This document shows positions 21,839 through 31,132 of a stretch of 64,000 nt of DNA, piece by piece. The stretch is from Saccharomycopsis malanga. Its lineage: Eukaryota; Ascomycota; Saccharomycetes; Ascoideales; Saccharomycopsidaceae. The notes under the pieces are model-generated. The model was not told where the DNA came from. It saw nothing but the letters and a program-made list of their open reading frames with translations, and did not search any database. The stretch lies in contig CP025326.1 in assembly GCA_004014935.1 (NCBI GenBank), positions 620,001 to 684,000 on the forward strand. Reading direction: 5' to 3'. The position numbers and the translations under genes are program-made. Within the stretch, counting starts at the first letter, position 1, and each line of letters opens with the position of its first letter.

Positions 21839-23029
21839 ACCTTCAAGACTTGAAAAAATCCCCAATTTTACCAAGGGGTTAATCAGGCGATTTCGAGGAT
21901 TTTTGCCAATTTTCAAGAAAACCACGTGATAGTATATGCACTGCCTTGCACTGCCTTGCATCAACATGTATGTCTGTTGCACTCTGAATACTTGTCTATG
22001 CACTCTTGCATCTTAAGGTAATCACTTTCTATTGACAATTGTATATCCAAGTATTAGATTGAGAAGCAAAATTGTATATTGAATCGGAAATAGCTGGCTG
22101 TAGAAAGACAAACTCTATATGTATTGTTGATACTGCAACTTGCAAAGAGAAAAATTAGAATTTGGTCATAATTACAGATTTTCCCATTGCTTTATCCCTT
22201 TTTTACTAGATGGCACTTAACTAAACCTCCAATTATACTTTTAAAACCTTCTTTGACAATACTTGACTGTTAAACACTTGCTAGCTTTCAATAGTTCGAG
22301 CAAACCAAGCTTATAGCATGCGTAAAAGTATGTATTTTGTAAATCAGCATTATATTCACTTCGTATTCTACAAATGCTGTGAAAACCAAATGGATCAAGC
22401 CATCAGTATATCTTTGCCAGAAGGCGTCTACAGTATAGCTTTAATGGCGTTTATCCTGTAAAACACTGTCAATACTGCTCAATTCTCTTTTTACTGGGGT
22501 GAGGGCTGAATTTCAGGTTTAAAGTCAATTTTACACTCATTTTCAGGTTTTCTTCATATTCGCCCCGTTTTCCACAAGGTTCTGGAATATAAAGCTGTGA
22601 TACAAACTCTCTATGCTTTACAAATTGGTAAATTAAGTGAACCTTTTATGAGTATCAACTACGCGGTGGAGGATCAGAAATATGTATTATATACAACCTT
22701 GCATATGAGATGAGCAGCATATATTTACAATTTTCCTTTACGGGAAAAAGCTAAACAAAGAAAGCGGGCCACAAAAACCTCCATGACACAAAAAGAAGCT
22801 CACTTAAGGTGTCACGTGATGCTGCAAGTATCATACTTTTATGCGTATTATCACAGAATATAACATATAGTTGCCTTAACGTGCATCATTCCACCTTAAC
22901 AAGCATTATCTAACATCATCTCGCATGTAATGCGAAAGTCATACTATGCAGGCATCAAAGTACCGCACATTGCCTTACATCGCATTGCATTGCATGGCGC
23001 TCTTTACCCGGAAGTAAGCCTTTGTTTGT

Positions 23030-23120
23030 CTTGGATGGGAATTGAGCTGGAGACCTTTGAATTTTTCAGACTAATCAGGCACAAGGAGTTAAACATGTGA
23101 TATCCAACTCGGCCATGGTG
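23030..23120 (-). repeat. Possible tRNA (Ser/Leu/Asn-type) relic
   Basis: Minus strand: TGGCCGAGTTGG (23115-23104) is a perfect box A of the Ser/Leu tRNA type, and AGCTCAATTCCC (23049-23038) is a near box B. Spacing suits a tRNA with a long variable arm, but the acceptor ends do not pair convincingly. A degenerate tRNA or an isolated repeat head are both possible. Confidence 0.4.
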
Positions 23121-24159
23121 GATTAGGTTTGCCACATTAAGCATATAAAATTATTGAAATTGGCAACATATTACTGTGACCTATGATACCGTTCTGTACG
23201 TAAAATTACGGATTTGGTCTTTTTTTTACTAAAAGGGCATTCTAAAGTTTGCCGTAATGTCCTAGGAATTGATTATTTAGGTTGTAAATGGGACAGTAGT
23301 GGCGTTAAAACCCATTTTTCAGTGTATTCCATCTGCACGTGTTTTGTTGGGATTGAAATTTTTATAGTATGGAAAGGATGAGGGTGTTAGTTTGGCATTG
23401 ACAAGGTGTTTCCAGCTATATTAGAGGTAATTTAGAGCACATATTTAGCAGCAACCATAACTGTTTGCCTATACAACAGTGTGTAGTAATTTGTTGTTGA
23501 GCTTGTTGGCTTATTATATGTCTTTGTTTTAGTATGGTTTTTACTTGGTGTAATTGTTTGTTCTTTGAAAGTATTTTATTTTTGTATAGTTTCTGGTAAG
23601 CTTGACAAGTTTTGAAGTAATATTTTCTCTGGAAGCCTTTCCAATTTAAAGCAATTTGGCTGGTGGTCTTACAAATGGGAAACTTTTTATACAGAAAACT
23701 GGCAGTGAGGTAGTAGTTTATGATGTTGATTATAAAATGGCTTGAAATTGTTTAAATGATAGAAGATAATACAAAGGTTGGAGTCCTAATGATTATATAA
23801 CAATATACGAAGTAATATTATTATTGTAATTATTACTCTAATTCATTCAAAACCAATTCGTTCAAGAGTATCAGAAAATACAAAGTTGAATTACCATTCA
23901 GCACAGTTTAACGTTGGAATGCTCTATATCAACTTTAACAGAACTACAATCAAGAAACTAAACATCCAACTAATCATTAAGTCATGAACCATTGAACTCG
24001 TAACCATTCACAGCCACTATATATATTTGATTGCGCCGGATGTCGGGAAAGTGATGCTTTTTCGCAATGAAAAAGTTTTTTTTTTTCTTAGAGTATATTG
24101 AAAAGTTGTTTCTCCACAATAAATACTACTAGCTCAGAATATAGGAGTGCTGAAGTACA

Positions 24160-25662
24160 ATGAGTTATAGATTACCGATTCAAAGGGCGGTGCATTATGG
24201 AAGTTGTTCTGGGATATTAACGTCTCGACATGTTGTTCCCATGAGAAAATTACGGGTTTTCAATTGTGGGGCAATGAAGATGGCAAGACATTATAGTAAT
24301 GAAGGTAACAAGATTGGTAATAAGAATGATGCCGATAAAAAAGTTGAGGCTAATGATGAAGTGATCAGCTCGTTGAAGCAGAAAGCGTCTCCAACAGCCA
24401 CAGAGGAAAGCTCGAAAGTCGCTGAAACAGGCAAGAAACTCAGTCTTTGGGAGAAAGTCAAACATGAGGCTAGTCATTATTGGACAGGCACGAAACTTTT
24501 AGGGTTTGAAATCAAGGTGACGACCAAGTTGTTGGTCAAGATGTTGAGTGGATATGAGCTCACCAGAAGAGAACACACGCAATTGAAAAGAACCATTATT
24601 GATGTACTTAGATTGGTACCGTTTTCAGCATTTGTGTTGATACCGTTTGCCGAGTTGTTATTGCCTATTGCCTTGAAAGTGTTTCCTAATTTGCTTCCTT
24701 CAACCTACGAGTCCTCTGTTGACAAGGAGAAAAAGAAGGCCAAGTTGTTAGAGATCCGTCAGAAAACCTCGACGTTCTTGAGAAACACAATCCAGGAAAG
24801 CAACAATTTGATGAAGCTTCCAGTGAGAATCTCTGAGCAAGAGCGATTTGAATTCATTGAGTTTTTCAGAAAAATCAACATTATCGACCAAAGACCAACA
24901 AATGAACAAATCATCAAGGTGGCCAGATTGTTCAAAGATGACGACGTTTTGGATAACTTGTCGCGTCCCCAATTGGTCGCCATGGCTAAATATATGGGTC
25001 TCACGCCTTTTGGTACCGATAGTTTTATCAGATATCAAATTAGAACCAAATTGATTGCTGTGGTCCAAGATGATCGTGCCATCAAATACGAAGGTGTAGA
25101 TTCCTTGTCAGTGACTGAGTTGAAGTTGGCCGGTAGATCCAGAGGTTTGAAAAACATTGATGTTTCGCCAGGTAGATTGAGAGACGATTTGAATACCTGG
25201 TTGGAGCTCAGATTGAAACAAAAAATCCCTGCCACCTTGTTGATTTTGAGCTCGATTTACACTTATGGCCAATCGGATGTAAACAATTACTACGACGCCT
25301 TGTTGAACGTTTTGTCCTCTATTCCTGACGAGGTGTACGACGTTGCAAAGTCCGGTTTGAGCGATGACTACAAGTCCAAATTGAACGTTCTTAGAGAACA
25401 ACAGGAGAAAATCCAGGAAGAAAACGAACAGGAGAAACAAATGTCTAAATCTGCTGAGCCTATCAAGGATGATAAAAACGTTGACGACATTGTAGAACCT
25501 AAGCCTGAACCAGTAAAAGAAGAGAAGTTGGAGGAAAAAAATGATGACAAAAATAAATCGTTGACGGACGATAGAAGCGTTGATGAAGAAGCAAAAAAAG
25601 ATGATGAGTCTCAAAAAAAACCTGTTGAAAAGGAGGAAAAAGTGTCTGAGAAGAAGGATTGA
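24160..25662 (+). CDS. MDM38: LETM1-family mitochondrial inner-membrane protein
   Basis: 500 aa, starting MSYRLPIQRAVHYGS, an Arg-rich, acid-free mitochondrial presequence ending near residue 45. The LETM1 core follows: KVKHEASHYWTGTKLLGFEIK, RREHTQLKRTIIDVLRLVPF, one membrane segment near residues 150-175 (SAFVLIPFAELLLPIALKVF), and the ribosome-binding-type domain with RPQLVAMAKYMGLTPFGTD and IPATLLILSS. The C-terminus (about 405-500) is a Lys/Glu coiled or disordered tail. S. cerevisiae has two paralogues, MDM38 and YLH47. The protein supports K+/H+ exchange and insertion of mitochondrially made proteins. Assignment to MDM38 rather than YLH47 is a best guess. Confidence 0.92.
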   Translation: MSYRLPIQRAVHYGSCSGILTSRHVVPMRKLRVFNCGAMKMARHYSNEGNKIGNKNDADKKVEANDEVISSLKQKASPTATEESSKVAETGKKLSLWEKVKHEASHYWTGTKLLGFEIKVTTKLLVKMLSGYELTRREHTQLKRTIIDVLRLVPFSAFVLIPFAELLLPIALKVFPNLLPSTYESSVDKEKKKAKLLEIRQKTSTFLRNTIQESNNLMKLPVRISEQERFEFIEFFRKINIIDQRPTNEQIIKVARLFKDDDVLDNLSRPQLVAMAKYMGLTPFGTDSFIRYQIRTKLIAVVQDDRAIKYEGVDSLSVTELKLAGRSRGLKNIDVSPGRLRDDLNTWLELRLKQKIPATLLILSSIYTYGQSDVNNYYDALLNVLSSIPDEVYDVAKSGLSDDYKSKLNVLREQQEKIQEENEQEKQMSKSAEPIKDDKNVDDIVEPKPEPVKEEKLEEKNDDKNKSLTDDRSVDEEAKKDDESQKKPVEKEEKVSEKKD

Positions 25663-26725
25663 TTTGTGTTTATCTCTTGTGAATATTATTTTATAATAGG
25701 ATTGGGTGTTAGGTTACTATCTATATTCAAATAAACAGCTCGAAAGTTGATGTTTTGTAGTATGTATTGGTTTATTGTTAACCACTATGATTCTAAATCG
25801 AATCATTGACATGAAAATTTAACAATGTATTCAGGCTTTGGCCTTAACTGATATAGCGCTGTCAATGTATAACTGTGTATATACCAATTGCCGACAATAA
25901 TGAGTATGTTGAGCTATGATATCACAGATAAGCTCAAAAGTTGCAATGTTTATTTTGGAAATAATATGAAGAGCAACAATACAACGAAGAATCTTTTCAA
26001 CTTTTACAACTGGAAAATTGTATAATTTTGCTGGAAGGAAATATAAATCTTTTACAGTTGGACAGTATCGTTATTCAACCAGAATCTCTTTAAAATGATT
26101 CAATAAGTTCAATAAACAACAACTTGCCAATAATTATTGAAAATCCGAATAACAGACCCAGATTTTGTCTAATTTTGTCAATGTCTACTTTATTTATTCA
26201 GACACTAGCAGGGGGCCCTGTGGTTAGAGATGTGGAAAAAGAGTGAAAGTCCTAACAGGATCCCCGGTTCCAATCTGGTTAAAAACTGGTATTTGCTGGG
26301 CTAACAATATTATATTACGTGCTTGAAATACAAGGTTATCATTAGTTGATAATATTTTACTGGGCTTGAAATACAAGATTGTCATTAGTTGATAATAGTT
26401 TACCCAACTCTTACCTAATTTAATGTATGGACTTTATAGTATGTCTGTCTATTCAGCACTTTTCCCATTTTAAACATGATCTCTTGTTTACATACTTTTC
26501 TCCTTGTGATGTATATGACGGTATAATTAAGAGCCTTTTTCTTTGAAATATTACAAAAGGGTTCATTTATCACACCCAACTCTTCTTATTTTCTTTAAAC
26601 TGTAAAATTTTCATCTTGAAACTGTTTTAAAGATTGGACCTAATTCTACGGTTCAAATATCTACAAACGAGTAAAAATAACAAACAACTATTAATACAAT
26701 TTAAAAATACATACTCCTACAAGCC
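25663..26725. other. Intergenic region between MDM38 and DUT1
   Basis: Just over 1 kb between two convergent genes. It contains the diverged repeat listed next and a direct repeat at about 26310-26405 (CTTGAAATACAAG followed by ATTAGTTGATAATA, twice). The rest is AT-rich and featureless. Confidence 0.5.
26205..26345 (+). repeat. Diverged family A-like repeat
   Basis: A head-like GGCCCTGTGGTTAGAGATG is followed by AAAGTCCTAACAGGATC and the box-B-like CCCGGTTCCAATC, then a tail-like CTTGAAATACAAG. It matches the box-B-bearing form of family A only loosely. Confidence 0.4.
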
Positions 26726-27196
26726 TTATTTACCAGTACTTCCGAAACCACCAGTGCCTCTTACAGTTTCATCGAGCTGGTCTTGGGAAATCTCTACAAT
26801 GTCTGCATTGACAATTTTCTCCAAAACCAATTGGGCAATTCTGTCGCCTTGTTTGACTTCAAAATCTTTTTTAGAATGGTTGAACAAAACAACCTTGACT
26901 TCGCCTCTGTAATCAGCATCAATAACACCAGCACCAGTGGAAATACCATGCTTTACAGCCAATCCGGATCTTGGAGCAACTCTGCCATACGTTCCCATTG
27001 GAACAATGATGCTAACATCAGTAGCAACCAAGCCCTGGCCCTGAGCAGGAATCACAGCTTCTTCAGAAGAGTACAAATCATAACCAGCAGCAAGAACAGA
27101 ACCTTTGGTAGGTAAAGTAGCCTTTTCAGATCTCTTAAACACTTTAAGCTGGTCGCTTACCTTTTGCTTTTTGAGTATCTCCTGTTCAGTAGTCAT
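26726..27196 (-). CDS. DUT1: dUTP pyrophosphatase
   Basis: 156 aa from the ATG at 27196; the frame extends upstream but only to a TTG. All five trimeric dUTPase motifs are present in order: [29 protein letters not shown] (the general base Asp within), GDRIAQLVL and [10 protein letters not shown] at the C-terminus. The enzyme hydrolyses dUTP to dUMP and pyrophosphate, keeping uracil out of DNA and supplying dTMP synthesis. An ACGCGT box 125 bp upstream suggests MBF-type G1/S regulation. Confidence 0.97.
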   Translation of the reverse strand: MTTEQEILKKQKVSDQLKVFKRSEKATLPTKGSVLAAGYDLYSSEEAVIPAQGQGLVATDVSIIVPMGTYGRVAPRSGLAVKHGISTGAGVIDADYRGEVKVVLFNHSKKDFEVKQGDRIAQLVLEKIVNADIVEISQDQLDETVRGTGGFGSTGK

Positions 27197-27320
27197 TATG
27201 GCTATTTTGAGTAAATTCAATTTCTATGAACAATTTATGAATGAGTTTATTGCTAATTTTTCTAAAATTTATTGGCTATCAAGGAAAAAAAGATATTTAT
27301 ATATGGAATTTTTCACTTTT

Positions 27321-27326
27321 ACGCGT
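27321..27326. promoter_or_regulatory. MCB element (ACGCGT) upstream of DUT1
   Basis: A perfect MluI cell-cycle box, 125 bp upstream of the DUT1 ATG. MBF drives DNA-synthesis genes at G1/S in yeasts, and dUTPase is a typical target. A single site, so moderate support. Confidence 0.55.
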
Positions 27327-27375
27327 TTTTTAAAAAGACGTGTCAGGGTGTTGGGGTGTCTAAGAATATATATGT

Positions 27376-27600
27376 AGTAATAATAATAAATGTTTTATAT
27401 TTCGAGCCCAGTAAATATCAGTATCATATATACGCGCTATGTTTAAACGCCTGGTAAAAGCCAGTGAAGGGAACCTAGTTTATGTCTCATTCATCATTGT
27501 AAAAGCAGCGAGTAAAAAATGATCCTTGCGGGAATCGAACCTGTGAGCTTAGGTCTTTTCTCTGTTCTCCGAAAACTCTGACCACTGGGCCACGCCGGCC
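27376..27600 (-). repeat. Family A SINE-like repeat (long form with box B)
   Basis: The best tRNA-like head in the window. On the minus strand: GGCCGGCG, box A TGGCCCAGTGGTC (27592-27580), GGAGAACAGAGAAAAGACCT, then box B CAGGTTCGATTCCCG (27543-27529). It continues with the TTTTACTCGCTGCTTTTAC segment specific to the long form, then the common tail (TATACGCG region and CTGGGCTCGAAATATAAAAC), with ATT-rich sequence at the 3' end. Confidence 0.88.
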
Positions 27601-28080
27601 AACGGTATAATCATTTATAGTGTGCCTTTTATTGTATTTTGGATAAGGTTATTTTAGGTTTTTGTAAAAAGTGTATAATGAAGGACTATTGAAAATTGTA
27701 GGATTGTGAAGAAAATAGCAGAGTTGGTTGTGCAGGTAGTTGAAGAGTGGTAAATATTGTTTTACAGTCACGAATGGTCATAATTGGCTCCTTTCCGGAC
27801 ATCTTCTTCTTTAAATAAGATAATTGGCCGTTTTTTCGTCTTTTGTAAGAATGGGTTAAATTTTGTTTTTAAATACATTGTTCTTGATAGCATTGCCATA
27901 TCTGTGAGAATACAATGAATAAAAAGATGGTGTTATGATTAGAGTGGATTTGCGAGTAGAATACTATAGGAGTGGCAAGACCTTGTTTTAGTTTATAAAG
28001 TTCAAATCATAACAGTTGTCTACACACAAGTCGATGAACCAGTCAAGAACATACATTACTAATATACAATACTTTGCACG
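27601..28080. other. Intergenic, nothing recognised
   Basis: 480 bp between a family A copy and the MSL1 stop. I see no gene, repeat or structured element. Confidence 0.45.
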
Positions 28081-28806
28081 CTACAAAAGCGCAATTTTCT
28101 TTGTCTGATTGATGGAAAACTGGATCCTTATAGGTTTTCCAAAGAAAGAATCACCCTGCAACGAGCGTAAAGCCAAATTGGCCGAGTTTATGTTAGCAAA
28201 TGTGACGTGGGCCTGGCCTCTCATTTTCTTGTCCCGTGGGTTTATACTGAGATCTATAATATCCCCATAGGTGGAGAACAACAAGAACAAGTTTTCGCGG
28301 AGTCTGGTTGAGTTTATTTGGTCATTGAGGTTGTTAATGTAAAGCGTGACATTGGGTGGTATGGCATCATCTATCTTGGCTTTTTTAGTTGGAGGAGCCA
28401 GTAAAGTGTCATTTCGCTTATCTATGGTTTCACTGGATGGTTGTGGAGATTCTGATTCGTTCACCTCTTTTCTCTTTTTAGTCACATTTGGATTTTCTTT
28501 CGAAACTACATCTATGTTAGTTGATATATTATTATTTTTGCTACTACTTTCTTTAGAATCTCCAACAGAGTTCTCAACAACAGTCTCATTAGCCCCGTTG
28601 CTATCTTCTACAGTAGAAATAACACCGTCATGCTTCTTATCCACTCCTTTTTCGCTTGTATATACTACTTTATCTTTATTAATAACATCTACAGATGCCG
28701 CGTCATCTGTCTCAACTGATATCTTTTGCGCTGCATTTGTTGAACCTCTTGAAGAGCTGCCCCCGCCTCTGCCACGTCCTCTGCCTCTTCCCCTTTTAGG
28801 TGACAT
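28081..28806 (-). CDS. MSL1: U2 snRNP protein B'' (Msl1) with long N-terminal extension
   Basis: The last 90 of 241 residues form an RRM of the U1A/U2B'' type: TLYINNLNDQIN (RNP2), LRENLFLLFSTYGDIIDL, MRGQAHVTFANINSANLA (RNP1) and GDSFFGKPIRIQFS. This matches S. cerevisiae Msl1 (111 aa), which binds U2 snRNA stem-loop IV with Lea1. Unusually, about 145 residues precede it: an RGG/RGR-rich start (MSPKRGRGRGRGRGGG), then acidic Ser/Asn-rich sequence and a KKRKEVNE nuclear-signal-like cluster. The ATG at 28806 opens the frame and I see no splice sites that would remove this part. A second U1A-type RRM is not present. Confidence 0.85.
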   Translation of the reverse strand: MSPKRGRGRGRGRGGGSSSRGSTNAAQKISVETDDAASVDVINKDKVVYTSEKGVDKKHDGVISTVEDSNGANETVVENSVGDSKESSSKNNNISTNIDVVSKENPNVTKKRKEVNESESPQPSSETIDKRNDTLLAPPTKKAKIDDAIPPNVTLYINNLNDQINSTRLRENLFLLFSTYGDIIDLSINPRDKKMRGQAHVTFANINSANLALRSLQGDSFFGKPIRIQFSINQTKKIALL

Positions 28807-29168
28807 CTTATCCTATAATATTCTTCTCTGTAGTTGTCTATATCCATCTCTTCCACTATTAATCGGTTATTAGGGCTTTTCAATTGATATGCACAGGGCT
28901 CATAACATGTATAAATATTCAATATGATGTAATATATAGGAAGAATGGAAACATAGATGAAATAGCAATAGGATTTTGAAAATGTAAAGGAAATATTAAA
29001 AAATAAAGGTGAGGATTGATGGGAAAATGACAAAGGAAAAAGAAAGGAAAGTACAAAAAATAATAATAATATATATATCTATACATCGTATTCTATTCAC
29101 AGTAATCAAAAATTTAATCAAACATCGCTACTTTAACCATTGAACAGTTGATAATTTCATTTTTTACG

Positions 29169-29675
29169 ATGCAACTTTCCCGCTCTAATTCTTTTGACTC
29201 TGAAGAGGAACAGTTACAATCTCTTATAGCTCATACAGAAGTCACACTTGAAGATCCATCTGAAACTATTCAAAAGAAAAAGAAGTTATTTAAAAAAACT
29301 GCTTTCCTCTCAAAAATGAAGAACATTATACCGCAACCATTTGTAAAAAATTCTAAGATAAGCAACCCATTTAAGGACAAGAAAAGTGATTGTTCATCAT
29401 CGTCATCTTCTCAAAAGTTTTTCAGCATGTTTCTTCAACAAATCAAAGATGACAATGTCTCTGATCACGACTTGCTAGACCTCATAGACTTTGAGGAAAA
29501 ACAAGACTTACGAATGTTTGAAAATGAAAAGATACCAAAACACGCAACTAGTTCAGATGACGAGTTCGAAGCACCAGAGCTTAGCAAAACCAAAACTCTA
29601 AGTAACAAGTTAAAACAGGCTGGTAAACGTTTTCACGAAGGTATGAAAAGAGAGCAGTTCACTGCGTATGGTTGA
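29169..29675 (+). CDS. Small hypothetical protein, 168 aa
   Basis: The frame MQLSRSNSFDSEEEQLQSLI runs to an intact stop; the upstream extension begins only with TTG. I do not recognise a family. It has an acidic Ser-rich start, a basic middle (KKKKLFKKTAFLSKMKN, then NPFKDKK), a Ser tract (SSSSSS), then an acidic segment and a C-terminus with LSNKLKQAGKRFHEGMKREQ. RSNSFDS and KTLS are plausible kinase sites. No membrane segment. It is divergent from MSL1 across 360 bp. Codon use and an ordered charge pattern favour a real, probably phosphoregulated, lineage-specific protein. Confidence 0.65.
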   Translation: MQLSRSNSFDSEEEQLQSLIAHTEVTLEDPSETIQKKKKLFKKTAFLSKMKNIIPQPFVKNSKISNPFKDKKSDCSSSSSSQKFFSMFLQQIKDDNVSDHDLLDLIDFEEKQDLRMFENEKIPKHATSSDDEFEAPELSKTKTLSNKLKQAGKRFHEGMKREQFTAYG

Positions 29676-29754
29676 GTAGTTTTTCGTTACGCTTTTCATT
29701 GAGTTGATCGAAATTCCATCAAGTTTGTTGAGTCATGCGTCACGCAAAATAGTG

Positions 29755-30720
29755 TGGAAATATACTCTCGAAAAGTAAAGATGTTCTCTCTTTTTAACTA
29801 AAATATGTCTATATGCCTTACTATTCCCATGTGGCCAAGTTGGTTAGGCCATGCGCCACCCAAAATAGTGCAGAATAGTGCAGAACAGTGCAGAAAATAA
29901 GTGTGGCGTTCCTCACTTGGGGTTTTGGTACTCGATTCCCGCTGTCGACGTTTTGGAGTAATCATCAAAGGTTTTATCAACGTATCTCACTACTACCAGT
30001 ACTGTTTTAATTTAAAATAGTCCTATTCACAATTGTGAATTTTTGCTCAATATTTTAGTACTACTTATAATAAAAAATTTAAGATTTTCCAATAATTATT
30101 TGATATATCCGAAAATTGTCAAATGTGACAAAACGTTGACTCTTGTAAGTCATATTCTAGAGCCTTTACAGCAACCCACACCATACTAGAAATATATTCC
30201 TATACTAAGTGAAGCGCAGAGTGTTATACCATATAATTTGTTTTGAGACTTGGCTTCTACATAATAATTAAGAGCGAGAAAGTATATTTTGCAGAAAAAA
30301 ATATCAAAGTTTGTTATGGGTTTTCAGAGGAACTTACATTGGATTTTAGTTGTCTTATATTGCCAAACTAGCATATTTAACCTTCGCTATACATAAAATA
30401 TCTTATGGGGCTTAGCAAAGCCTAAAGTGCTTATTAGTAAGCTTTATACCTCTGTTCAGGGGAGTGTTTTTTAAAAAGGTTTCGTTCCTACTCAACATAA
30501 ACTTGCATATGTTCTAATGTTACTTTGGCTTTGGTATTTCCGTTCTTTTGCTGTTCTAGTTTCTGATTTGCTTTAATACACTCTTAAGTTGTATGTTGAT
30601 GATTCGCTTTGGCTGTTTTTTTTTTCGCCAAAATTATAAGGTTAATTGTATTGAAAGAGTTTTATTGTTAAAAGCCTAAATTACGATTAAAGCAAAAAAA
30701 TCAAAATTTTCAGAGCACTT
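29755..30720 (+). mobile_element. Family B repeat, long copy 2
   Basis: About 960 bp, no coding frame. It starts with AAATATACTCTCGAAAAGTA, a segment shared with copies 3 and 4 upstream of the tRNA-like head. The head has box A TGGCCAAGTTGGTTAGG, three AATAGTGCAG-type decamers, GTGTGGCGTTCCTCACTTGG and the box-B-like GGTACTCGATTCCCG. The B body (GTTTTGGAGTAATCAT onwards) follows, and the copy runs on into an ATT-rich tract (about 30805-30935). The A-type tail seen in copies 1 and 3 is not evident here. Confidence 0.8.
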
Positions 30721-30804
30721 TTATTTATACAACTGGTTTATAGTTGTGCCTTGTTTGAAATGAGTGTTGAAATAATACATGAACTAGGCTTGATTGCATC
30801 GTTA

Positions 30805-30935
30805 TTACCACTATTACTATTATTATTATTACTATTATTATCATTATTATTATTACTATTATTATTTTTTAATATATATTATTACTATTATTTTTAATAT
30901 ATATTATTACTATTATCATTATTATTATTACCAAA
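30805..30935. repeat. ATT-rich microsatellite
   Basis: An irregular (ATT)n tract with AATATATATTATTACTATT repeated, about 200 bp upstream of the VPS35 ATG. Similar ATT tracts end several family A copies. Confidence 0.85.
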
Positions 30936-31132
30936 ATTGGTCAATTAATCATAATATATAGAAATTCCACTCTACTCATAGGCAGAGCTTACTAAGCACT
31001 TACATAACCAACAAAGTGCCACCTTATAAAAATGCTAGTTAAGCTTATCAATGATATAATATCAAATAAATAACGCAAGTTGAACAACTATTGGGACCCA
31101 ATTATTTAGAAAAACAGTTTTATGAAATCAGG

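Larger units (their letters stand above)
21384..24159. other. 2.8 kb gene-free interval
   Basis: The longest stretch without a gene. I read both strands and see no coding frame and no family A or B copy. It has a tandem CATGTATGCACC block (21764-21838), further TGCA-rich patches at 21930-22015 and 22900-23000, CACGTG motifs near 21923 and 22814, and one tRNA-like relic. A structural or regulatory RNA, or an origin, could lie here, but nothing in the sequence proves it. Confidence 0.5.
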
